A DNA stretch of 45,176 nt from Deltaproteobacteria bacterium (GCA_021782545.1 JAJXUW010000004.1:1-45176); one strand, 5' to 3'; positions 1 through 8,401 are shown, counted from the first letter of the stretch. The notes: generated by a model not told the origin, from the letters alone. A program made the numbers and translations.

Positions 1-1080
1 GGTACCTCGCGGGTGTTGCAACAGGGGGGGGCGGGGAATACCGCGCCCGCTGTCGACGACGGGGTGTTGAAACTCCTGCAGGCTCTTATGCAGGGCAACC
101 GGATGGCGTTGGTCGAACCGCAGCTCGCCGCGGAGCAGGCATTGCCGTTTCAGACGGGACAGCAGATAAAGGGTGAGGTCCTGCAGCAACTGGGCGCTGG
201 GCGTTTCATGATCCAGGTGGCGGGCCAGAATCTTGAAGTGGTGCTGCCCAAGGGAATACGGCCGGGTGACCGGCTGAACCTATTTTTTGTGGGCAATGAC
301 CCGCCCGCCTTTTTGCTGCTCCGCTACGGTAAAGGCGGCGATGCCCTGGTCAGCGAGACAGGGCGTTGGGTCAGTACATTGCTCGGAATGCAGGACCATG
401 CGGCACCCCTTGAGGAGGGGTTAGGCATTCTCAAGACCCTGTTGCAGGGGGCTCCCGCCGACCCTGCCCAGCTGGAACAGCAGCTTGCCAAAGGTTTGCG
501 GGAGAGTGGCCTGTTTTATGAGTCGCACCTGTCCCGCTGGTTCAGTGGCGAGTATCCCCTTGGAGAGCTTTTGCGGGAACCCCAGGGACGGCTTTCATCC
601 CAACCGCAGCTGGTGCCGTCTCTACCGGTACTGCCCCGTGAGGCGACTGCCCAACAGCTGGAGATGGCGCTGAGGCAGCGCGCAGGTGCTGCACCGGAGG
701 GAACGGACCCGCGGACCATGCCGATCATTAAGGAGCAGCTGGCCACGTTGCAGACCGGGCAGCTGCTGTTTCAGGGGGAGTTGTTTCCGGGACAGCCGAT
801 GGAGTGGCGTGTGACCGAGCGCGAGGCCGGAGAACGGCAGCGTCCGGATGCCGGGGACATCCCGTGGGAGACCTCGGTCTCGTTGGCTCTGCCTCGGTTG
901 GGGACGGTTGATGCACGCCTTACGCTGCGCGGGAATCAGGTTGCGGTGCAGGTTGCGGTGGGGGAGCACGCTACGGTCCCGCTTTTGGAGGGGGGACGGG
1001 ACGGTCTGGTCGAACAGCTGGCGGCGGCCGGTCTGGACGTCAACGCGATCGCGATACGACATGGCAACCAGCCGGAATAA
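1..1080 (+). CDS. FliK-like (hook-length-control C-terminal domain-like) protein, 5'-truncated by window edge
   Basis: Frame is open from base 1. C-terminal region 'SVSLALPRLGTVDARLTLRGNQVAVQVAV...LVEQLAAAGLDV' has the FliK C-terminal pattern (L-P-x-LG-x-V-x-A-x-L-x-L). Followed directly by a FlhB-C-like gene. Confidence 0.6.
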   Translation, partial: GTSRVLQQGGAGNTAPAVDDGVLKLLQALMQGNRMALVEPQLAAEQALPFQTGQQIKGEVLQQLGAGRFMIQVAGQNLEVVLPKGIRPGDRLNLFFVGNDPPAFLLLRYGKGGDALVSETGRWVSTLLGMQDHAAPLEEGLGILKTLLQGAPADPAQLEQQLAKGLRESGLFYESHLSRWFSGEYPLGELLREPQGRLSSQPQLVPSLPVLPREATAQQLEMALRQRAGAAPEGTDPRTMPIIKEQLATLQTGQLLFQGELFPGQPMEWRVTEREAGERQRPDAGDIPWETSVSLALPRLGTVDARLTLRGNQVAVQVAVGEHATVPLLEGGRDGLVEQLAAAGLDVNAIAIRHGNQPE

Positions 1081-1348
1081 CAATAAGACCGACCAGCGGA
1101 TGGCGGCGGCGTTGTCCTACAAGCAGGGGCAGTACGCCCCGGTGGTGGTGGCCAAGGGCAAGGGGGTCATGGCCGAGGCGATTATCGCCTGTGCCAAGGA
1201 CGCTGGCGTCTATGTGCATGAATCGCCGGAACTGGTGACTCTGCTGATGCAGGTGGACATTGACCAGCATATCCCGCCGGAGTTGTACCGGGCCGTGGCG
1301 GAGCTGCTGGTCTGGCTGTACAAAATGGAGGGAAAGAAAGGACCGTAA
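1061..1348 (+). CDS. FlhB C-terminal-domain-like protein (FlhX/YlqH-type), 95 aa
   Basis: ATG at 1061 in the frame of the 848..1348 ORF. 'YAPVVVAKGKGVMAEAIIACAKDAGVYVHESPELVTLLMQVDIDQHIPPELYRAVAELLVWLYKMEGK' aligns by eye with the post-NPTH part of the full FlhB in this window. Overlaps the upstream CDS by 20 nt. Confidence 0.85.
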   Translation: MATSRNNNKTDQRMAAALSYKQGQYAPVVVAKGKGVMAEAIIACAKDAGVYVHESPELVTLLMQVDIDQHIPPELYRAVAELLVWLYKMEGKKGP

Positions 1349-2760
1349 TGCAGATTACGTTCGGTACCGATGGCTGGCGAGGGGAGATCGCCCGCGAGTT
1401 TACCTTTGATAATCTTTCAGCGGTGGCACAGGCCACCATGGATTGGATGCAGCGCGAGGGGTTGGCGGAAAAAGGGCTAGTGGTGGGCTATGACCGCCGT
1501 TTCCTGTCACCGGAGTTCGCCCGGCGGGTGGCCGAAGTGGCCGCCGGTAACGGTATCAGGACGTTATTCTGCGACGAGGTGGTCCCGACGCCAGCACTCT
1601 CCTGGGCCGTACAACAAGAGGGCGCCGGGGCGGGCGTCATGATCACCGCCAGTCATAACCCACCCAGCTACAACGGTTTCAAAATCAAGGAAGGCTACGG
1701 CGGCTCGGCCCGTCCCAGTACCACCGGACTTCTGGAACAGATCGTGGCCTACAATCTTGAACATGCACGTCTGGTGCGGGCTGTCTCCTTCGACGAGGGC
1801 AGTCGCCTCGGCATGATCGAGCCGTTCGACGCGACGACCGGTTATCTGCGGCAGCTGGGACATTATGTGGATCTGGCAGCGATCAGACAGGCGGCCATCC
1901 CGGCCGTTGCCGATCCGATGTATGGCGCCGGAATCGGGTTTTTCAGACGTCTGCTGCAGATCGATGAACTGCATGATACACCCAATCCCTCCTTTGGCGG
2001 CCGGCCGCCGGAGCCGATCAGCGAGCATCTGCAGGAGTTGTGTGCTTCGCTCGCCTCAGGGCGTTACCGGGTCGGTCTCGCGCTTGACGGTGACGCCGAC
2101 CGGATCGGTGCCGTTGACGAGAGGGGTGAGTTTTTTTCATCCCACGGGATCTTCACCCTTTTGCTGAAGCACCTGGTGGAGCGCAAGGGGCGCCGTGGTA
2201 CGGTGGTCAAGACGGTTTCAACCACCCGTCTGGTAGACTGTCTGGCAGAGAAATACCAGCTTCCCCTGGTCGAGACCCCGATCGGTTTCAAGCATATCTG
2301 TGAACAGATGCTGGGGCAGGAGGTCCTGATGGGGGGAGAGGAGTCCGGCGGTCTGGGGGTGGCCGGGCATATCCCCGAACGGGATGGTATTTTAATGGGG
2401 TTGCTCCTGCTGGAGACCATTGCGGCGACCGGCAAAGGGGTGCGCGAACAGCTTGATGAGATCATGGCCGAGCAGGGCATGTTCGCCTACCGTCGGATCG
2501 ACACCCCCATTGACAACGAGGAAAAACAGCGGCTGCTCGACCGGCTGCGGACTGAACCGCCGGCCGTGATCGCCGGCCGGAGCGTCAGCAGCACCAACTT
2601 CAGTGATGGCTTTAAATTTATGTTCGACAACGGGGACTGGCTGTTGATCCGGCCATCCGGCACCGAACCGGTGCTGAGGTTGTATAGTGAGGCCAGTGAA
2701 GCGGCCATGGTGGAGACGCTGTTGCGCGGGGCGCAGCAACTGGCCAAATTCAAGGTTTGA
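1348..2760 (+). CDS. Phosphoglucomutase/phosphomannomutase family protein
   Basis: Contains phosphoserine loop TASHNPP, metal loop DGDADR, sugar-binding GEESGG and C-terminal RPSGTEP. TAATG overlap with upstream gene. Confidence 0.93.
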   Translation: MQITFGTDGWRGEIAREFTFDNLSAVAQATMDWMQREGLAEKGLVVGYDRRFLSPEFARRVAEVAAGNGIRTLFCDEVVPTPALSWAVQQEGAGAGVMITASHNPPSYNGFKIKEGYGGSARPSTTGLLEQIVAYNLEHARLVRAVSFDEGSRLGMIEPFDATTGYLRQLGHYVDLAAIRQAAIPAVADPMYGAGIGFFRRLLQIDELHDTPNPSFGGRPPEPISEHLQELCASLASGRYRVGLALDGDADRIGAVDERGEFFSSHGIFTLLLKHLVERKGRRGTVVKTVSTTRLVDCLAEKYQLPLVETPIGFKHICEQMLGQEVLMGGEESGGLGVAGHIPERDGILMGLLLLETIAATGKGVREQLDEIMAEQGMFAYRRIDTPIDNEEKQRLLDRLRTEPPAVIAGRSVSSTNFSDGFKFMFDNGDWLLIRPSGTEPVLRLYSEASEAAMVETLLRGAQQLAKFKV

Positions 2761-2797
2761 AATGCCGTTTAACTGTGGTACACACTAGGTTTAGGCA

Positions 2798-2813
2798 GGC
2801 AGGGCACCCTGCC
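2798..2813. repeat. Perfect inverted repeat GGCAGGG-CA-CCCTGCC upstream of cheY
   Basis: Arms are exact reverse complements in the pgm-cheY intergenic region. Confidence 0.75.
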
Positions 2814-2854
2814 ATACAAATTTATATCATGTAAGGACCGCTAGGAGGCATAGA

Positions 2855-3223
2855 ATGGCAAATATCCTGATTGTTGACGACTCATCCACCATGCGTAAGA
2901 TCATCTCCCGGTCGCTCCGTCAGGCCGGTCTGTCGATCGACGACATTCTGGAGGCGGGTGATGGGATTGAGGGGCTTAACGTGCTGCAGACCTCGGGCAA
3001 GAACGTCAACCTGATCCTGTCGGATATCAATATGCCCAACATGGACGGCCTGGAGTTTGTCAAGGCGGTGCGGGCCAACGGCTATAGCATGCCGATTGTG
3101 ATGATTACCACCGAGGGGGGGGAGGATGTGATTGCAGAGGCCATGGCCAGCGGTGCCAAGGATAGCATCAAGAAGCCGTTCACCCCTGAGCAGCTCAGTG
3201 AAAAATTGGGGGGGCTGTTATGA
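2855..3223 (+). CDS. cheY: CheY-type single-domain response regulator
   Basis: MANILIVDDSSTMRK, phospho-Asp region LILSDINMPNMDG, MITTEG, KKPF. SD 'aggagg' upstream. Confidence 0.93.
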   Translation: MANILIVDDSSTMRKIISRSLRQAGLSIDDILEAGDGIEGLNVLQTSGKNVNLILSDINMPNMDGLEFVKAVRANGYSMPIVMITTEGGEDVIAEAMASGAKDSIKKPFTPEQLSEKLGGLL

Positions 3224-3735
3224 GCCTGAACCCCGAGATCTCAGAATCCACCAAGTTCAGTGAACAGCAGCTGGCCGAGTATGTCATCAACGCCACCAAG
3301 GAAGTGTTCTCCACCATGGTGATGATGGAGCCCTTGGACGATTTTCCGCTCAAGGAGCCGATCACCCACTTCAGGTGCAGCATCACCGGTATGGTCGGCT
3401 TTGCCGGCACCTATTCCGGCGTGATCTCGATGCACTGCCCGGTCGTGCTGGCAAAAAAGATTACTGCCGCCATGCTTGGCATGTCCGAGGACGAGGTGGT
3501 CGAAGGCGGCGAGGACCTAAACGATGCCATCGGCGAGATCGCCAATATGCTGGGTGGCAGTGTCAAGATGATCCTCTCCAAAGGAGGTCTGGACGTCAAG
3601 CTGTCCATACCCACGGTCATTGCCGGTGAGGATTACACGGTCAACTCGCTTTCGGACATCGATTGCGTGGTGATCCCCTTCACGGTGGAAAATGAGCGCT
3701 TTCTGGTGGGGCTTACCCTCAAGAAAGAAGATTGA
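3220..3735 (+). CDS. cheX: CheX-like chemotaxis phosphatase
   Basis: 171 aa with CXP-family signature 'AIGEIANMLGG' (E-x2-N). 4-nt ATGA overlap with cheY. Confidence 0.8.
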   Translation: MSLNPEISESTKFSEQQLAEYVINATKEVFSTMVMMEPLDDFPLKEPITHFRCSITGMVGFAGTYSGVISMHCPVVLAKKITAAMLGMSEDEVVEGGEDLNDAIGEIANMLGGSVKMILSKGGLDVKLSIPTVIAGEDYTVNSLSDIDCVVIPFTVENERFLVGLTLKKED

Positions 3736-3808
3736 TCCCCCGATGTAACTAGTACCGGTATGCCGTTTGGGCAGCCGGGCAGCCCACACTCAATCCTCGC
3801 GAGCCCCG

Positions 3809-4912
3809 ATGGAAGGATACGTAAAGCTTTACGAAATGCTGGAGAGCGCCCTGCGGCAGGCTGGCGAAGAGGCCGGCATGCTGTTGGGCCATGGGCTCAC
3901 CGCTACCCTGACCGATTCGCTGACCTTTACCAAGTCTGCCTATTTCGGTGATCTGGATGACGGCGTGTTCGTCATGTCCATTGAATCGCGCGAGGAGTAT
4001 CCGGGGCAGTTCTATCTGGTATTCAACCTGCGCGATGCGATCCTGTTGAGCAGTCTGCTGCTTGGCATCCCCGCTGCACGGATTCAGGAAAAACGCCGTC
4101 TGTCGATTATTGAGGCCGATGATATCGATGCCTTTGGTGAGATCGGCAACATGATCAACGGCGCTATCAACACCACCTTCCAGGCCAGTCTTTCCGGCAA
4201 GGCACAGCTTAAGCAGCAGGCCTCCAAAAAATACGTACCCGAGATCGATACCCTCTCGGAGGAAGAACCGTTACCCGACGGCGATTACCTGATGTTCCGG
4301 GCAAAGCTCGAGATGGAAGGCCAGGAGATGCATCACCTGGACGTCCTGATCCCTCTGGCTCTGGGCAACCTGTATGATCCGCCGCCTGAAAAGCCGCCTG
4401 AGCCGGCTGTGGTTGAGGCGGCGGTTCCGGAGGAGGCAGGGGAAGCGTCTGAAGAAGGGGCGGAACAAGCCGGTGCGGTGGTTGCCGGCAGTGGTGAGGC
4501 GGGTGACCGCCCCGCCCCGCCAGTAGGCACCACCGGTGAGGATATGGTAGTCATCTTTGAGGACAGCGATGAGGACCGGGAGCACCTGCGGGAAGCGCTC
4601 GACTTCACCGGTTTCAAGCTGGTTGAAGGAGGGCTGAACGATGATGTGAAGGATCTCTTCAGCCAGGGGAATGTGCGGATGGTGCTGATCGGCTCGCAGG
4701 ACGCCGACGATCGGGAATTGGCGGTCTGCATCAAGATCAACGCCCTGCGTCAGGACGAACCGGTGCCGATCGTGATGTGCGCCTATCGCTGGACCCGGAC
4801 GGCGGTGCTGAAGGCGCTCAAGTACGGTGCCCGCGATATCATCATCAAGCCGTGTTCCCCTGACGAACTGGCTGCCAAGGTAAAACGTCTATGCCGTCTC
4901 CCCGCCGCCTGA
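3809..4912 (+). CDS. CheC/CheX-like phosphatase domain fused to C-terminal receiver-like (REC) domain
   Basis: 'FGEIGNMINGAINTTF' CXP motif. C-terminal REC-like fold 'MVVIFEDSDED...RMVLIGSQD...VPIVMCAYRW...DIIIKPCSPDEL'. Start taken as ATG 3809; the ORF track opens at TTG 3767. Confidence 0.75.
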   Translation: MEGYVKLYEMLESALRQAGEEAGMLLGHGLTATLTDSLTFTKSAYFGDLDDGVFVMSIESREEYPGQFYLVFNLRDAILLSSLLLGIPAARIQEKRRLSIIEADDIDAFGEIGNMINGAINTTFQASLSGKAQLKQQASKKYVPEIDTLSEEEPLPDGDYLMFRAKLEMEGQEMHHLDVLIPLALGNLYDPPPEKPPEPAVVEAAVPEEAGEASEEGAEQAGAVVAGSGEAGDRPAPPVGTTGEDMVVIFEDSDEDREHLREALDFTGFKLVEGGLNDDVKDLFSQGNVRMVLIGSQDADDRELAVCIKINALRQDEPVPIVMCAYRWTRTAVLKALKYGARDIIIKPCSPDELAAKVKRLCRLPAA

Positions 4913-7047
4913 TAGGCAAACTCCCCTTGCAGGCCGGCAGATGCCGGCCCCGGCTCGGCGTTTGGCTGGTGGCGCTATGTGCGGTGCTGTCTGCGCCTGC
5001 GCTGGGCAGGGCAGCTATTTCTGCCAACCAACTGCAACGGATAGAGGTGCATCCTAAGGGGCATTTCACCCGCGTCATCCTTAAGCTGGCAGCCGATCCA
5101 GACTATGATATCGTTGCCCTGCCCGGCAACCGTCTGCGGGTGCGGTTGCATGATACGACAGGCCGCCTGTTCAAGGGGCTGCGTCGCTACTCGGATCACA
5201 ATATTGGCGGGTTAGTCCTGTCCCAGCGTGGCGACGACCTGATGATGACCTTTGCCATGGCGCCCACAGGGGTAGGGTGGCGGGCCATCCATCTGGATGG
5301 CGTCCCTGCGATCAACCTTGATGTCGGTCCGCCGTGGCAACCGCAGCCGTTGCACCCCCAACAAGCGGGGCGTGATCGTATCTGGAGCGGCGCGGAAAAA
5401 CTGCTGCGCGACTTCGATCCCCCGCTCAAACCGGAAATTCCTTTTATCCCTACTGACCGGCAGGTGTTGAAAAATCTGCTGAATGACGATGATCAGCGGC
5501 TATTCATGGCGGGTGAGGCGGCGCTGTACAAGGGGCAACTCACCGCAGCCGCAGACGTCTTTGCCAACTTTGCCAGCCGCACTGGCACGCCGATCCGTCC
5601 CTTGGCGTTGTACCGGTTTGCCGAGACCTGCTACCGTCTGCAACGGTACCCCCAGGCGTTGGATGCCTTTCGCGAGGCTGAACAGCTGTGGCCCCAGTTT
5701 CTCTCGTTGAATCCCGCCAGTATGTTCTATTATGGCGACAGTATCGCCCGCAGCGGCAACCTGCCCATGGGGCGCCAGTTGTTGTCACGTCTGATTGTGT
5801 CACACGCCGATAAACAGTATGCGCCGGTACTGCTGGTCCGGATGGCTGATGTCCTGGTCCGCCAGGGGAATGAGCCGGTTGCACGGGCCATTTATCTGAA
5901 CGTGGCCCAGGCCTTTAAGAACACCAAGGCAACCCAGATAGCCCGCATGAAGTTGGCTGACAGCGGCTTTCTGCAGGCCACACCGATGAATTACCGGGCG
6001 CTGGCTGGCATCTATCGGGATATTGCCGAACGCGCCGGTGATTTTGACCTGCGCGAAGAGGCGTCCTTCAAGGCGATGCTGCTTGCAGCCATCAATGCAC
6101 CTGCCGGGCGTGCCCTCGATGAAGTGATTAGCTATCAAAAAGGCTTCCCCCGCGGCGTGTACAATGCCGTTTTGCGCGATATTCGCGAAGATCTGGTTGA
6201 CCAGAGCTATCTCCAAGGAGGCTGGGATAAGGACGCTGCCGGTCTGGTGACGCTGGTTGACGTCAATCAGGATTATCTGGCAGGGGTGCTGCGGGAACCC
6301 GGTTTTTTACCCGCCGTGACCGCCGCCTACCTCTCGGTCGGGCGACCTCTCGACCTGATCGCACGTTACCTGGGATTGCTGGACCGTCCGTGGGTAGGGG
6401 AGGTCAACCAGCCGTACCTGTATCTGCAGGTGGCGGAGCAATCGGCTCAACTGGGGGATACGGTACTGGCCAAAAAGATGCTGCGCGGTTTTTTGACGCG
6501 TTTTCCCGCCGATCCGCAGGCCCGTCTGGTCAGTGAGCGGCTGGCTGCCCTGCAGTACCAGGATGGTGAATTTGGCGATGTGCGCGCCAACCTGAGTTGG
6601 CTGCTTAAAAAGGGGGAACAGGCCCGTATCCCGATCAGCTACTACTATCTGGGAAGGGTGCTCTGGCGTGAGAAGGGGTATGCCCAGTCGGCACAGGCCA
6701 TGGAGTGGTATCTCGCCGCAATGCAGGGAAGTGGGCAGAAGGCGCCGCTTCTGGGGGATGCCTACTACGTCGCCGCACAGTCACGTCAGGCACTTGGCCA
6801 GTACCCGCAGGCCATAGCCCTGCTCGAGTCCGGGCTTAAAGCCGTCCCGGTCGAACAGCGCGATCAGTTTCTGTATAAGCTGGGCGAGGTGAACCTTCAG
6901 GACGGCAGGCAGGTCCAGGCCCGAGCCTATTTTGATCAGTTGTCAAAAGAGGGCAAAGATGCCGATTGGCGGCGTCTGGCTGCCCAATCCTTACAGTCCC
7001 TCGCTGTTATTCCCCCCTCTCCGTCAAAGAAACGAAAAGTCAAATAA
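4891..7047 (+). CDS. Large exported TPR-repeat protein with N-terminal AMIN-like region
   Basis: 718 aa. N-terminal signal-like hydrophobic stretch, beta-rich AMIN-like segment 'IEVHPKGHFTRVILKLAADPDYDIVALPGNRLRVRL', then many TPR-like helices. Overlaps upstream CDS by 22 nt. Confidence 0.7.
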   Translation: MPSPRRLIGKLPLQAGRCRPRLGVWLVALCAVLSAPALGRAAISANQLQRIEVHPKGHFTRVILKLAADPDYDIVALPGNRLRVRLHDTTGRLFKGLRRYSDHNIGGLVLSQRGDDLMMTFAMAPTGVGWRAIHLDGVPAINLDVGPPWQPQPLHPQQAGRDRIWSGAEKLLRDFDPPLKPEIPFIPTDRQVLKNLLNDDDQRLFMAGEAALYKGQLTAAADVFANFASRTGTPIRPLALYRFAETCYRLQRYPQALDAFREAEQLWPQFLSLNPASMFYYGDSIARSGNLPMGRQLLSRLIVSHADKQYAPVLLVRMADVLVRQGNEPVARAIYLNVAQAFKNTKATQIARMKLADSGFLQATPMNYRALAGIYRDIAERAGDFDLREEASFKAMLLAAINAPAGRALDEVISYQKGFPRGVYNAVLRDIREDLVDQSYLQGGWDKDAAGLVTLVDVNQDYLAGVLREPGFLPAVTAAYLSVGRPLDLIARYLGLLDRPWVGEVNQPYLYLQVAEQSAQLGDTVLAKKMLRGFLTRFPADPQARLVSERLAALQYQDGEFGDVRANLSWLLKKGEQARIPISYYYLGRVLWREKGYAQSAQAMEWYLAAMQGSGQKAPLLGDAYYVAAQSRQALGQYPQAIALLESGLKAVPVEQRDQFLYKLGEVNLQDGRQVQARAYFDQLSKEGKDADWRRLAAQSLQSLAVIPPSPSKKRKVK

Positions 7048-7148
7048 TTGTAAGTGTCAAAAAAACGACTCCTGCGGCTGGGGGGTGGGGACCGCTGTTG
7101 GCCGGTTCGAGCCCCGTCGACGCTTCATCGGCCGCAAATAGGGGGTTG

Positions 7149-7164
7149 CGGCATAATTATTGCA
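7149..7164 (+). promoter_or_regulatory. Putative sigma54 (-24/-12) promoter for flgB operon
   Basis: cGGCATaattaTTGCA: invariant GG-N10-GC, close to TGGCAC-N5-TTGCA. About 45 nt upstream of flgB. Confidence 0.7.
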
Positions 7165-7210
7165 AAATCGGTCTGATGCTGATGGTACTTTAGTCGCCAG
7201 GGGGTAGGTG

Positions 7211-7648
7211 ATGCCGATAGAGGGACTTTTTGGCACGACGGTTGAGGCGCTTGCCAAGAGTGTGGATCTGCGCACACAGCAGCAGAACCTGATCTCGTCA
7301 AATATTGCCAACGCTGAGACCCCAGGGTTCACCCCGCGAACCCTAGAGTTCGAGCAGCAGCTTCAGTCGGCTGTCAAGAATTCGTCTAGTCGTGGTGGCG
7401 CTGCGGGGATGTCGGTCACAAATCCGCGTCATATCCCGCTTAAGGGTGAAGGCCCTGCAAGTATTCGGCAGGTCGCCGGTACGGTGGTTGAGACGCCGGC
7501 CAAGACGCCTGGCCGTGATAACAACGGGGTGGAGCTGGAAAACGAGATGAGCCGTATGATGCAGAACCAGGTGCTGTTCAATGCCTCCACGCAGCTGCTG
7601 AACAGGCAGTTTCAGGAGCTGCGCGTGGCGATCAAGGGAGGTAACTAA
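7211..7648 (+). CDS. flgB: Flagellar basal-body rod protein FlgB
   Basis: 'LRTQQQNLISSNIANAETPGFTPRTLEFEQQL'. Followed by flgC and fliE. Confidence 0.95.
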   Translation: MPIEGLFGTTVEALAKSVDLRTQQQNLISSNIANAETPGFTPRTLEFEQQLQSAVKNSSSRGGAAGMSVTNPRHIPLKGEGPASIRQVAGTVVETPAKTPGRDNNGVELENEMSRMMQNQVLFNASTQLLNRQFQELRVAIKGGN

Positions 7649-8088
7649 TGGATCTCTTTACTGCAATGCAGACCAGTTCATCGGCGCTTACCGCTGAACG
7701 GACCAGGATGAACCTGGTCTCCAGTAACCTGGCTAATGCTAATACCACCCGGACCCCTGAGGGGGGGCCGTATAAACGCAAGGATGCCGTTTTCACCGCA
7801 ACGCCGCTTAAACAACAGGGCGGGTTTGATGCGTCGCTTGATCGCGCCAACAGTATGGTGCAGCAGGTAGAGGTTTCACGGATTGTGGAAGACAAGAGCC
7901 CGCCCCGCCTCCAGTACGACCCCACTAACCCCGATGCGAACGCCCAGGGGTATGTGGCGATGCCCAATGTAAACGTAGTGGAAGAGATGGCGGATATGAT
8001 CAATGCGACCAGGGCGTACGAGGCCAATGTCACGGCGGCCCAGGCTGCCAAAAACATGGCGCTTAAGACGCTGGAAATCGGTCGCTAG
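7648..8088 (+). CDS. flgC: Flagellar basal-body rod protein FlgC
   Basis: '[36 protein letters not shown]'; C-terminal '[34 protein letters not shown]'. Confidence 0.96.
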   Translation: MDLFTAMQTSSSALTAERTRMNLVSSNLANANTTRTPEGGPYKRKDAVFTATPLKQQGGFDASLDRANSMVQQVEVSRIVEDKSPPRLQYDPTNPDANAQGYVAMPNVNVVEEMADMINATRAYEANVTAAQAAKNMALKTLEIGR

Positions 8089-8098
8089 GGGGGTATGC

Positions 8099-8401
8099 AT
8101 GGATATCAAGGCCATCAGTGGCATCGGCATGACGCAAGGGCTGGGGCTGGGGCTTGAAAAGAAACAGCCCGCGTCGGCTATCGAAGGGGCTGGCAAGTTT
8201 TTCAGTGAACTGGTCAATAAGGTAAACGACATGTCGGTGCAGTCCGACCAGGCGGTCCAGAAGCTTGCCACCGGCGAAAACCGCAATCTGCATGAGACCA
8301 TGATCGCGGTGGAAGAGGCCAGTATCTCCTTTCTGTTCATGTCGCAGGTGCGTAACAAGGCGCTTGAGGCATATCAGGAAGTCATGCGGATGCAGGTCTG
8401 A
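8099..8401 (+). CDS. fliE: Flagellar hook-basal body complex protein FliE
   Basis: 100 aa; '[38 protein letters not shown]'. ATG 8099 in frame of the 8003..8401 ORF. Confidence 0.95.
   Translation: MDIKAISGIGMTQGLGLGLEKKQPASAIEGAGKFFSELVNKVNDMSVQSDQAVQKLATGENRNLHETMIAVEEASISFLFMSQVRNKALEAYQEVMRMQV

Noticed and set aside
3769-3784. Tandem (GGGCAGCC)x2 upstream of the CheC-like gene
   Set aside because: Only two 8-nt units in a GC-rich region; not enough to call a functional repeat.
7006-7047. 'PSKKRKVK' at the TPR protein C-terminus resembling an SV40-type nuclear localisation signal
   Set aside because: A basic tail in a bacterial exported protein; the resemblance is very likely coincidental.
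7098-7125. tRNA T-arm-like 'gccggTTCGAGCcccgt' in the flgB upstream gap
   Set aside because: The T-stem is imperfect, and no acceptor stem, D-arm, anticodon arm or CCA could be assembled around it.
7230-7245. TGGCAC-N5-TTGAG sigma54-like sequence inside flgB
   Set aside because: Lies within flgB coding sequence and lacks the GC dinucleotide of the -12 box; the upstream site at 7149 is a better candidate.
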